Source: Actinomycetes bacterium (GTDB taxonomy: Bacteria > Actinomycetota > Actinomycetes > Actinomycetales > Microbacteriaceae). Taken from it: 11,529 nt of DNA. The notes beneath the pieces were generated by a model. That model did no database searches, was not told the origin of the DNA, and saw nothing but the letters and a program-made list of their open reading frames with translations. Positions within the stretch are counted from its first letter, which is position 1, and each line of letters starts with the position of its first letter. A program made the position numbers and the translations under genes. Shown here one piece after another: positions 6,924 to 11,529 of the stretch. The DNA is taken from assembly GCA_023428065.1 (NCBI GenBank), contig JAEYZI010000057.1, positions 1 through 11,529 on the forward strand, written 5' to 3'.

Positions 6924-7535
6924 GTGCTGCTGGCGATCGACACCTCGACGGGGACGAGCGTCGCCGTCGTCTCCCGCGACGGAACGCGCGCCGAGCTCAC
7001 GAGCGCCGACACGCGCGGCCACGCCGAGGTCATGGGCGCGTTCATCCGCGACGTGCTCGCCGAGGCGCGCGTGCGCCCGCACGAGCTCGAGGGCGTCGCG
7101 GTCGGGATGGGCCCGGGGCCCTTCACGGGACTCCGCGTGGGTGTCGCGGCCGCGCGCGCCTTCGCGCTCGGCATCGCCCGCCCCGTGCTCCCCGTCGTCT
7201 CGCACGACGCGGTCGCCTACGGCCGCAGCGAGCCCGTGCTCGTCGTGACGGATGCGCGCCGTCGCGAGTATGCATGGTCGCGCTACGCGGCCCCCGACGC
7301 CGCCGGTCTCCCCGTGCGCATCGAGGGGCCCGCGCTCACCCCCGTCGCGGGCTTCGACACCGTGACCTCCGTCGCCGGTTACGTGCGTGTGGACGCCGCG
7401 ACGATCGACGCGGGGCTCCTCGGGCTCCTCGCCCTCGCCCGGTTCGACGCGGGGCTCCCCACCGGCCCGTCCGAGCCCGTCTACCTGCGCGCCCCCGACG
7501 TGACGCTCTCGGCCCCGAAGCGGGTGAGCGCATGA
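6924..7535 (+). CDS. tsaB: tRNA t6A biosynthesis protein TsaB
   Basis: Degenerate ASKHA-fold paralogue of TsaD that serves as its scaffold partner in the t6A complex with TsaE. It has 203 residues, slightly short but within the family range. The N-terminus MLLAIDTSTGTSVAVV (1-16) is the ASKHA phosphate-1-like strand pair. GMGPGPFTGLRVG (61-73) is the TsaB signature, with Pro66 where most members have serine. VTDARRREYAW (108-118) and the C-terminal EPVYLRAPDVT (184-194) are also typical. The GTG start is 9 nt after tsaE and begins directly at the conserved strand, so no earlier start is likely. Nothing resembling a ribosome binding site precedes it, while a TAGGCT box does. It overlaps rimI by 4 nt (ATGA). 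Assignment is firm from motifs and neighbours. Confidence 0.94.
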   Translation: MLLAIDTSTGTSVAVVSRDGTRAELTSADTRGHAEVMGAFIRDVLAEARVRPHELEGVAVGMGPGPFTGLRVGVAAARAFALGIARPVLPVVSHDAVAYGRSEPVLVVTDARRREYAWSRYAAPDAAGLPVRIEGPALTPVAGFDTVTSVAGYVRVDAATIDAGLLGLLALARFDAGLPTGPSEPVYLRAPDVTLSAPKRVSA

Positions 7536-7987
7536 GCTGGAGCCTGCGACGAGCCGACGCGTCCGACCTCGACGCGCTCGACGCGCTCGAGCACGCGACG
7601 TTCCCGAGCGACGCCTGGTCGCGCGAGACCCTCGTCGCCGAGCTCTCGGGTGTGCACGGCCACTACCTCGTCGCGGTCGACGACGCGGGTGCCCTGCTCG
7701 GCTATGCGGGGCTGCAGGCGCCGCGGGGCGGCGGGCAGGCCGACATCCAGACCATCGCCGTCGCGGAGGCCGCGCGTCGTCGCGGCATCGGGGCCGCGCT
7801 GCTCGACGCCCTGCTCGCCGAGGCCCGCGAACGCGGGTCGCGCGAGGTCTTCCTCGAGGTGCGCGCCGACAACCCGGGCGCCCAGCGGCTCTACGCGACA
7901 CGCGGGTTCGTAGCCATCGCCGTGCGGCCCGCGTATTACCAGCCGGACGGGGTCGACGCCGTGGTCATGAAGGCGGAGCTGTCGTGA
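7532..7987 (+). CDS. rimI: GNAT acetyltransferase RimI (ribosomal protein S18 N-alpha-acetyltransferase family)
   Basis: GNAT-fold N-alpha-acetyltransferase; the characterised RimI acetylates the N-terminal Ala of ribosomal protein S18 using acetyl-CoA. It has 151 residues, the usual size. The acetyl-CoA pyrophosphate loop is RRRGIGAALL (82-91). FLEVRADNPGAQRLYATRGF (107-126) carries the conserved Glu109 and the catalytic-type Tyr121, and RPAYYQPDGVDAVVM (132-146) is the RimI-type tail. The FPSDAWS segment (24-30) matches the substrate-side loop of the family. The ATG overlaps the tsaB stop (ATGA) and the gene ends in a GTGA overlap with tsaD, so it is co-translated between the t6A subunits, as in mycobacteria. 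The true substrate in this organism could differ from S18, since actinobacterial RimI proteins can be broad. Confidence 0.92.
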   Translation: MSWSLRRADASDLDALDALEHATFPSDAWSRETLVAELSGVHGHYLVAVDDAGALLGYAGLQAPRGGGQADIQTIAVAEAARRRGIGAALLDALLAEARERGSREVFLEVRADNPGAQRLYATRGFVAIAVRPAYYQPDGVDAVVMKAELS

Positions 7988-9066
7988 GCCGGGTTCAGGC
8001 GGGAACCCCAGCGCCTCTCGTCCTCGGCATCGAGACGAGCTGCGACGAGACGGGCGTCGGCATCGTCCGCGGCACGGAGCTTCTCGCGAACGTCATCGCG
8101 AGCTCGATGGAGGAGCACGCCCGCTACGGAGGGGTCGTGCCCGAGATCGCGGCGCGCGCCCACCTCGAGGCGCTCACCCCTGCGATCGAGGAGGCGCTCC
8201 GCACCGCGGGCGTCACGCTCGACGAGCTCGACGCCGTCGCGGTCACGAGCGGGCCCGGGCTCGCCGGGGCGCTCATGGTGGGCGTGGGCGCCGCGAAGGC
8301 GCTCGCCCTCGCCACGGGCACTCCGTTCTACGCCGTCAACCACCTCGTCGGCCACGTGGGCGCCGACCTGCTGCGCCACGATCCGCTAGTCGGCGACGGC
8401 GAGCTCGAGCTTCCGACCGTTGCGCTCCTCGTCTCGGGCGGCCACACCTCGCTGCTCCTCGTGCGCGACCTCGCGTCCGACGTCGAACTGCTCGGCGAGA
8501 CGATCGACGACGCCGCGGGGGAGGCGTTCGACAAGGTCGCGCGCCTCCTGGGCCTGCCCTACCCGGGCGGCCCCGAGATCGACCGTGCGGCCGCGGCGGG
8601 CGACCCCGACGCGATCCGCTTCCCGCGCGGGCTCACGGCCGCGAAGGACCTCGACCGGCACCGGTACGACTTCTCGTTCTCGGGGCTCAAGACGGCGGTC
8701 GCCCGACACGTCGAGGCCGCGCAGGCCGCGGGGGTGCGGGTGCCCGTGGCGGATGTCGCGGCGAGCTTCCGCGAGGCCGTCGTCGACGTGCTGCTCACCA
8801 AGGCGCTCGCCGCGTGCCGCGAGCTCGGCGTGCCGCGGCTGCTCCTCGGCGGCGGCGTCGTCGCCAACCGGCGATTGCGCGAGGTCGCCGTCGAGCGGTG
8901 CTCCGCCGCCGGCGTGGACCTCCGGATCCCTCCCCTGTCGCTGTGCACCGACAACGGCGCCATGATCGCCTCCCTCGCGGCGCAGCTCATCGCCGCGGGT
9001 CACCCGCCGTCGAGCCTCGACGTCGGCGCCGACTCGACCCTGCCCGTCACCCGCATCCAGGCCTGA
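7984..9066 (+). CDS. tsaD: tRNA N6-adenosine threonylcarbamoyltransferase TsaD
   Basis: Catalytic subunit of t6A synthesis; it transfers threonylcarbamoyl from TC-AMP (made by TsaC, not in this window) to A37 of ANN-decoding tRNAs. It has 360 residues, a little longer than the common ~340 because of about 12 extra N-terminal residues. ASKHA/Kae1 motifs: LGIETSCDETGVGIV (14-28), PEIAARAHLE (53-62), TSGPGLAGALMVG (88-100), the metal-binding histidines His120 and His124 in VNHLVGH, VSGGHTSLLLV (150-160), FDKVARLLGLPYPGGPEID (182-200), LGGGVVANRRLR (288-299) and CTDNGAMIA (321-329) with metal ligand Asp323. The GTG start overlaps rimI (GTGA) and has GGAG at 7975-7978, 5 nt upstream. It closes the tsaE-tsaB-rimI-tsaD set. 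Confidence 0.97.
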   Translation: MSRVQAGTPAPLVLGIETSCDETGVGIVRGTELLANVIASSMEEHARYGGVVPEIAARAHLEALTPAIEEALRTAGVTLDELDAVAVTSGPGLAGALMVGVGAAKALALATGTPFYAVNHLVGHVGADLLRHDPLVGDGELELPTVALLVSGGHTSLLLVRDLASDVELLGETIDDAAGEAFDKVARLLGLPYPGGPEIDRAAAAGDPDAIRFPRGLTAAKDLDRHRYDFSFSGLKTAVARHVEAAQAAGVRVPVADVAASFREAVVDVLLTKALAACRELGVPRLLLGGGVVANRRLREVAVERCSAAGVDLRIPPLSLCTDNGAMIASLAAQLIAAGHPPSSLDVGADSTLPVTRIQA

Positions 9067-9084
9067 CCCGCCCGAACAGGCGTC

Positions 9085-9113
9085 TTGTCGGAGCCCCGGG
9101 CGACTGACAGCAT
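9085..9113 (+). promoter_or_regulatory. Putative promoter of the first small membrane protein gene
   Basis: TTGTCG (9085-9090), a 17-nt spacer, and CAGCAT (9108-9113). The start codon is 25 nt further on with AAGGGAG between. The -10 is a poor match, but the arrangement repeats that of the next gene (TTGACA, 17 nt, GAGCAT, then GG), which raises its credibility. Confidence 0.4.
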
Positions 9114-9138
9114 GGCGGGACCACCCGAAGGGAGCCGC

Positions 9139-9603
9139 ATGTCCGACGACGCGAGCCCAACCTCCGCCCCGGAACCCGTCGTGCCGCCCGCGGCGCTCGT
9201 CACGCCCGCGGCCTCCGTCAACCCGTACCTCGCGCCCAACCCGCACCTCGCACCCGTGACCGCTCCCGAGGCGCCGGCGTACCAGCCCGTCCCGACCGTG
9301 GCTCCGCCGGGCCTCACGCCCTACTCGGTGGACGGAAGCGCCTACGCCTACACCCCGCGCACGAACCCACTCGCGATCACCTCCCTCGTGCTGTCGCTGT
9401 GCGCGCTCCTGTTCACGATCACGGCGATCGCCGGCGTCATCACGGGCCACATCGCGCTCAGCCAGATCCGGCGCCGGGGAGAGGCCGGACGGGGGATGGC
9501 GCTCGCGGGTCTCATCGTCGGGTACGTGCTCGGCGCGGTCTTCCTGCTCTACCTGGTGTTCATGCTGTGGGCGGTCTTCGGGGTCGCGAGCCTGAGCCGC
9601 TGA
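9139..9603 (+). CDS. DUF4190-domain small membrane protein with Pro/Ala-rich N-terminus
   Basis: A 154-residue protein of unknown function. Residues 1-75 are rich in proline, alanine, threonine and tyrosine and probably disordered, with a VNPYLAPNPHLAP stretch (28-40). Residues 76-145 form a DUF4190 domain: hydrophobic segment ITSLVLSLCALLFTITAIAG (80-99), the family core GHIALSQIRRRGEAGRGMAL (103-122), then a second hydrophobic segment to about 148. Two transmembrane helices with a short basic loop are predicted, with no signal peptide. I chose the ATG at 9139 because AAGGGAG (9128-9134) lies 4 nt upstream; a TTG at 9085 in frame would fall on the presumed -35 box. It is 72 nt after tsaD and appears to have its own promoter. 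In actinobacteria such proteins are often near secretion, signalling or cell-envelope genes, but no function is established here. Confidence 0.85.
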   Translation: MSDDASPTSAPEPVVPPAALVTPAASVNPYLAPNPHLAPVTAPEAPAYQPVPTVAPPGLTPYSVDGSAYAYTPRTNPLAITSLVLSLCALLFTITAIAGVITGHIALSQIRRRGEAGRGMALAGLIVGYVLGAVFLLYLVFMLWAVFGVASLSR

Positions 9604-9605
9604 CC

Positions 9606-9642
9606 GTGTCGCGTTGACACTGCCTCACCCCGCTGGGAGCAT
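9606..9642 (+). promoter_or_regulatory. Promoter of the second small membrane protein gene, -35 inside an inverted repeat
   Basis: A perfect TTGACA -35 (9614-9619), 17-nt spacer and GAGCAT -10 (9637-9642) precede AAGGAG (9661-9666) and the ATG at 9674. The -35 overlaps a 5-bp perfect inverted repeat, GTGTC (9606-9610) and GACAC (9616-9620) with loop GCGTT, which could be an operator half-pair or chance. Confidence 0.55.
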
Positions 9643-9673
9643 GGGCCGAGTCCCTCAGCGAAGGAGTTCGGAC

Positions 9674-10120
9674 ATGACCGATCCCACCACCCCTGCCAGC
9701 CCCGAGGAGCCGACGCCGGCCTCCGGCCCGACGCCTCCCGCCGAGCCGGTCGTGCCGCCCGCAGCTCCCGCCGCGGACCCGACCGCGAACCCCTACGCAG
9801 CCCCTGCGGCCGCACCCGCAGCGGGCGCCGCGCCCGCGGGCACGCCGGTCAAGCAGACCCTCAGCCTCGTGTCGTTCATCCTCGGCATCGTCGGCTTCCT
9901 GCTCTCCTGGTTCGCGGGCTTCGGCCTGCTCCCCGGCATCGCCGCCGTCATCCTCGGCTTCATGGGCAAGAAGCGCGAGCCGCAGGCTCCCAAGTGGATG
10001 TGGCTCGTCGGCATAATCGGCGGTTTCGTCGCGATCGCGCTCGGCCTCATCGTGTTCATCGTGAGCGTCATCCTGCCGATCATCTTCCTGGCGAGCTTCG
10101 GCAGCTACTACAGCTACTGA
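9674..10120 (+). CDS. Small DUF4190-like membrane protein with Pro/Ala-rich N-terminus
   Basis: A 148-residue protein of unknown function, likely a diverged tandem paralogue of the gene before it. Residues 1-58 are low-complexity Pro/Ala with an EPVVPPAA and NPYAAP pair that matches EPVVPPAA and NPYLAP of its neighbour in the same order. Residues 62-97 are hydrophobic with a central Ser-Trp-Phe-Ala-Gly turn, then a basic-polar loop KKREPQAPKW (99-108) and a long hydrophobic segment (109-141), ending in a Tyr-rich tail SYYSY. The glycine-rich first segment ending GIAAVILGFMGKK resembles the GHIAL part of DUF4190 in position but not in exact residues. The start is supported by AAGGAG (9661-9666) 7 nt before ATG; an in-frame TTG at 9614 coincides with the -35 box. 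The last 7 bp overlap the convergent methyltransferase gene. Confidence 0.8.
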   Translation: MTDPTTPASPEEPTPASGPTPPAEPVVPPAAPAADPTANPYAAPAAAPAAGAAPAGTPVKQTLSLVSFILGIVGFLLSWFAGFGLLPGIAAVILGFMGKKREPQAPKWMWLVGIIGGFVAIALGLIVFIVSVILPIIFLASFGSYYSY

Positions 10121-11292
10121 ACGCGCTCGACGAGGATCGCCGTGCGTCTGCCGGCGATCCTCGTCAGCACGAGCGTCGCACTCTCGTCGCCGCGAAGGGC
10201 GAGTCGGGTGCGCAGAGACGCGGGGTCGACATCGACCCCGCGTTTCTTGATCTCGAGGGTTCCCACGCCGCGCGCCCGCAGCGCCTGCTTGAGCTTGCGC
10301 TCGTCGACGGGGAGCTCCTCGCGCACGCGGAAGACCTGCCCGAAGGGTGTCGAGGGCGCCGCATCCGTCGTGACCCAGGCGATGCGCGGGTCGATCATGC
10401 GTCCGCCGATCCGACGGGCGAGCTCTCCGATGAGGCGGGCCCGGATGACGGCGCCGTCGGGTTCGACGAGAAACCCCCCGAGCGCCCCCGCCTCGGCGTC
10501 CGGCGCGGGACCGGCGCCCGTGAGCTCGTGCGCTCCGCCTGAGGCGAGCAGGAGCGCCGCGCGACCGACGCCCTCGCGCGCGAGGGCGCCCGACCACACG
10601 ACGAGCTCGACGACGTCGCGGTCCACCGAGACCCACTGCGCCTCCACCCCGGCGGGGATGAGGTCGTGATCGAGCGCCGGCCCGAGCTTGACGCCCGTCG
10701 GCTTCGCGGCCGCGCGGGAGAAGACGGCGTCGAGCGGAGGCGACCAGTCGGCGGGATCGGCGTGGCGGCTCCCGCCGCTGCGGCGCGCGGGGTCGAACCA
10801 CAGGGCGTCGACGTCGGTCGGTTCGTCCGCGAGCGCGTCGCCGTGGATGACGCGCGCCTCGGGGAACGGGGCGAGGTTGAAGGCGGCGACGGCCGCGGTC
10901 GCCTCGTCGCGCTCGACGGCGACCACGCGGATCCCGAGGCTCGCGAAGGCGAGCGCGTCGGCGCCGATGCCGCAGCCGAGGTCGGCGACCGACGACATGC
11001 CCGCCCGCGCGAAGCGCCCCGCGTGGAGCGCGGCGACCCGCAGCCGCGTCGCCTGCTCGAGGCCGTCGGGGGTGAAGAGCATGCGCTCGGCGAACTCGCC
11101 GAAGCGGGCGCGCGCACGGGTGCGCAGGCGCGCCTGGGTGAGCACGGCCGCCACGAGCTCGGGCGCGTGCCCCGCGGCGCGCAGCCGCGAGACGGTGCGC
11201 ACGACATCCGCGTCGGCCGTGACGGGCCCGACCTCCTCGAGCAGCTGCAACCCCACCGGGGTCAGCAGGACGCGCAGCTGATCGGGGGTCAT
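10114..11292 (-). CDS. Class I SAM-dependent methyltransferase with THUMP-like C-terminal domain
   Basis: A 392-residue protein. Residues 1-95 are a helical N-terminal region. Residues ~100-235 are a Rossmann methyltransferase: motif I VADLGCGIGADALAFA (102-117), acidic end of strand 2 AVERDE (125-130), motif III GDAL with Asp152, and motif IV LWFDPARR (164-171). The C-terminal part, especially 330-390 (KLKQALRARG, LEIKKRGVDVDP, then ATLVLTRIAGRRTAI), matches the THUMP-like module attached to a family of uncharacterised actinobacterial methyltransferases. THUMP-type modules bind RNA and the DPAR-type motif IV fits base methylation, so an rRNA or tRNA substrate is likely (inference). The ATG follows a TAGCGT box by 6 nt and GAGGA by 1 nt. 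It overlaps the convergent small membrane protein gene by 7 bp and is divergent from groES. Substrate and modified position are unknown. Confidence 0.85.
   Translation of the reverse strand: MTPDQLRVLLTPVGLQLLEEVGPVTADADVVRTVSRLRAAGHAPELVAAVLTQARLRTRARARFGEFAERMLFTPDGLEQATRLRVAALHAGRFARAGMSSVADLGCGIGADALAFASLGIRVVAVERDEATAAVAAFNLAPFPEARVIHGDALADEPTDVDALWFDPARRSGGSRHADPADWSPPLDAVFSRAAAKPTGVKLGPALDHDLIPAGVEAQWVSVDRDVVELVVWSGALAREGVGRAALLLASGGAHELTGAGPAPDAEAGALGGFLVEPDGAVIRARLIGELARRIGGRMIDPRIAWVTTDAAPSTPFGQVFRVREELPVDERKLKQALRARGVGTLEIKKRGVDVDPASLRTRLALRGDESATLVLTRIAGRRTAILVERVQ
10129..10165. terminator. 14-bp perfect hairpin at overlapping convergent gene ends
   Basis: Left arm 10129-10142 (GACGAGGATCGCCG) and right arm 10152-10165 (CGGCGATCCTCGTC) pair perfectly around a 9-nt loop. 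It begins 8 nt after the TGA of the plus-strand membrane protein gene and ends the coding sequence of the minus-strand methyltransferase, whose TAG is 13 nt beyond it. No T-run follows on either strand. It is the longest perfect short-loop stem I found, and the position fits a bidirectional terminator without a U-tract. Confidence 0.55.
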
Positions 11293-11304
11293 GTCCTCAC
11301 GCTA
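11293..11304 (-). promoter_or_regulatory. Putative -10 element for the methyltransferase gene (leaderless geometry)
   Basis: On the minus strand TAGCGT (11304-11299) is followed by 6 nt (GAGGAC) and the ATG at 11292. This matches the spacing seen at tsaB. The GAGGA is too close to the ATG to be an ideal ribosome binding site. A weak GGACCG lies at -35 distance (17-nt spacer). Confidence 0.45.
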
Positions 11305-11332
11305 CTGGTGCCGCGGGTCGCCGGTCCCGCCG

Positions 11333-11359
11333 TTGGCAGTCGGATTGAATGAGTGCTAA
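11333..11359 (+). promoter_or_regulatory. CIRCE-like element 1 (HrcA operator) upstream of groES
   Basis: TTGGCAGTC (11333-11341), 9-nt spacer, GAGTGCTAA (11351-11359). The right arm is the exact CIRCE consensus; the left arm differs from a perfect inverted copy at two positions, one of them a G opposite T. The 9-nt spacer is the canonical length and contains the -35 hexamer of the groES promoter, so HrcA bound here would block RNA polymerase. Confidence 0.75.
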
Positions 11360-11373
11360 TCGGGGCCTATAGT
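11345..11373 (+). promoter_or_regulatory. groES promoter (TTGAAT - 17 nt - TATAGT)
   Basis: TTGAAT (11345-11350), 17-nt spacer and TATAGT (11368-11373) are close to the housekeeping sigma consensus and stand out in this GC-rich DNA. Transcription would start near 11380-11383, at the edge of the second CIRCE-like element, giving a leader of about 50 nt. Confidence 0.75.
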
Positions 11374-11377
11374 TGTC

Positions 11378-11404
11378 CTGGCACTCTCGAAGGGAGTGTG
11401 CCAA
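11378..11404 (+). promoter_or_regulatory. CIRCE-like element 2 (HrcA operator) at the groES transcription start
   Basis: CTGGCACTC (11378-11386), 9-nt spacer, GTGTGCCAA (11396-11404). Spacing is canonical; the arms pair except for the outermost base and one internal position. It overlaps the predicted transcription start, so it could act as an operator and as a stem in the 5' leader. Confidence 0.75.
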
Positions 11405-11432
11405 ACCCTGAGTCTTCAGAAAGAGGTCACAC

Positions 11433-11529
11433 GTGTCGGTCTCCATCAAGCCGCTCGAGGATCGCATCGTCATCAAGCAGGTCGAAGCCGAGCAGGTCAC
11501 CGCGTCGGGTCTGGTCATCCCGGACACCG
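11433..11529 (+). CDS. groES: Co-chaperonin GroES (10 kDa chaperonin), N-terminal part, truncated by window end
   Basis: GroES caps the GroEL cylinder during ATP-driven protein folding in the cytosol. Only 32 codons are inside the window; the protein is normally ~97 residues. The N-terminus MSVSIKPLEDRIVIK and the start of the mobile loop region (EQVTASGLVIPDT) are unmistakable. The GTG start is supported by AAGAGG (11421-11426) with 6 nt spacing and by alignment to the conserved KPLEDR position. Regulation is visible: a strong promoter with two CIRCE-like operators, so repression by HrcA and heat induction are expected. groEL may follow downstream, or groES may be followed by a distant groEL as in some actinobacteria; the window does not show this. 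Confidence 0.96.
   Translation, partial: MSVSIKPLEDRIVIKQVEAEQVTASGLVIPDT

Noticed and set aside
9061..9081. Possible terminator after tsaD (GCCTG and CAGGC with 11-nt loop)
   Set aside because: Only 5 bp of stem, a large loop and no real T-run; such pairs are common by chance in this GC content.
9085..9138. Earlier TTG start for the DUF4190 gene
   Set aside because: It has no ribosome site and coincides with the presumed -35 box; the ATG at 9139 has AAGGGAG at proper distance.
10666..11352. Plus-strand open frame of 228 codons antisense to the methyltransferase gene
   Set aside because: Composition is typical of antisense high-GC shadow frames, and it runs through the divergent promoter region; the minus-strand gene has clear SAM motifs.
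1..11529. Mobile elements, phage genes, CRISPR arrays, toxin-antitoxin pairs, tRNA or rRNA genes
   Set aside because: No direct repeat array, transposase or integrase motifs, target-site duplications, tRNA cloverleaf or composition break was visible; gene content is conserved core with two small membrane genes of unknown role.

Overview
This window is a piece of a high-GC (roughly 70% by eye) actinobacterial chromosome. The strong GC bias at third codon positions, GTG starts, 4-nt ATGA/GTGA overlaps, the gene order, an F420-type flavin-like reductase, TAGGAT-type -10 boxes and CIRCE control of groES all fit Actinobacteria. The codon style resembles Microbacteriaceae, but that family assignment is inference. 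It is almost all core genome: I see no insertion sequence, phage gene, CRISPR array, tRNA or rRNA, and no gene-free stretch longer than about 140 bases.

Layout: (1) 1-1655 (+) holds the 3' end of rpsI (ribosomal protein S9), then glmM. (2) 1689-2129 (+) is a small Ddn-like (DUF385) F420-family protein, convergent with coaA (pantothenate kinase, minus strand, 2142-3089). Their two stop codons are the ends of one 18-bp perfect palindrome. (3) coaA and glmS are divergent across 59 bp, and both have a TANNNT box 7 nt before the start codon. (4) 3149-9066 (+) is a tightly packed run: glmS, acpS, alr, tsaE, tsaB, rimI, tsaD, most of them overlapping by 4 nt or separated by under 10 nt. (5) 9139-10120 (+) holds two small proline/alanine-rich membrane proteins in tandem, each with its own recognisable promoter; the first carries a DUF4190 domain. 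(6) 10114-11292 (-) is a SAM-dependent methyltransferase with a THUMP-like C-terminus, overlapping the preceding gene tail to tail by 7 bp. (7) 11333-11529 (+) is the heat-shock control region of groES (two CIRCE-like repeats around one promoter) and the first 32 codons of groES.

How the genes work together: GlmS and GlmM are two steps of UDP-GlcNAc synthesis, and Alr supplies D-alanine, so these three feed peptidoglycan synthesis. CoaA starts CoA synthesis and AcpS uses CoA to activate acyl carrier protein. TsaE, TsaB and TsaD make the t6A modification of ANN-decoding tRNAs, and RimI is their usual neighbour. RpsI, the t6A proteins and GroES tie the region to translation and protein folding.

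I did not find a clearly new system. The best leads are regulatory and structural: four genes with a leaderless-promoter signature, a double CIRCE with the groES -35 box inside the first copy's spacer, a 14-bp perfect hairpin inside the overlapping ends of two convergent genes, the stop-to-stop palindrome, a 9-bp hairpin at the alr start, and the functionally unassigned methyltransferase.
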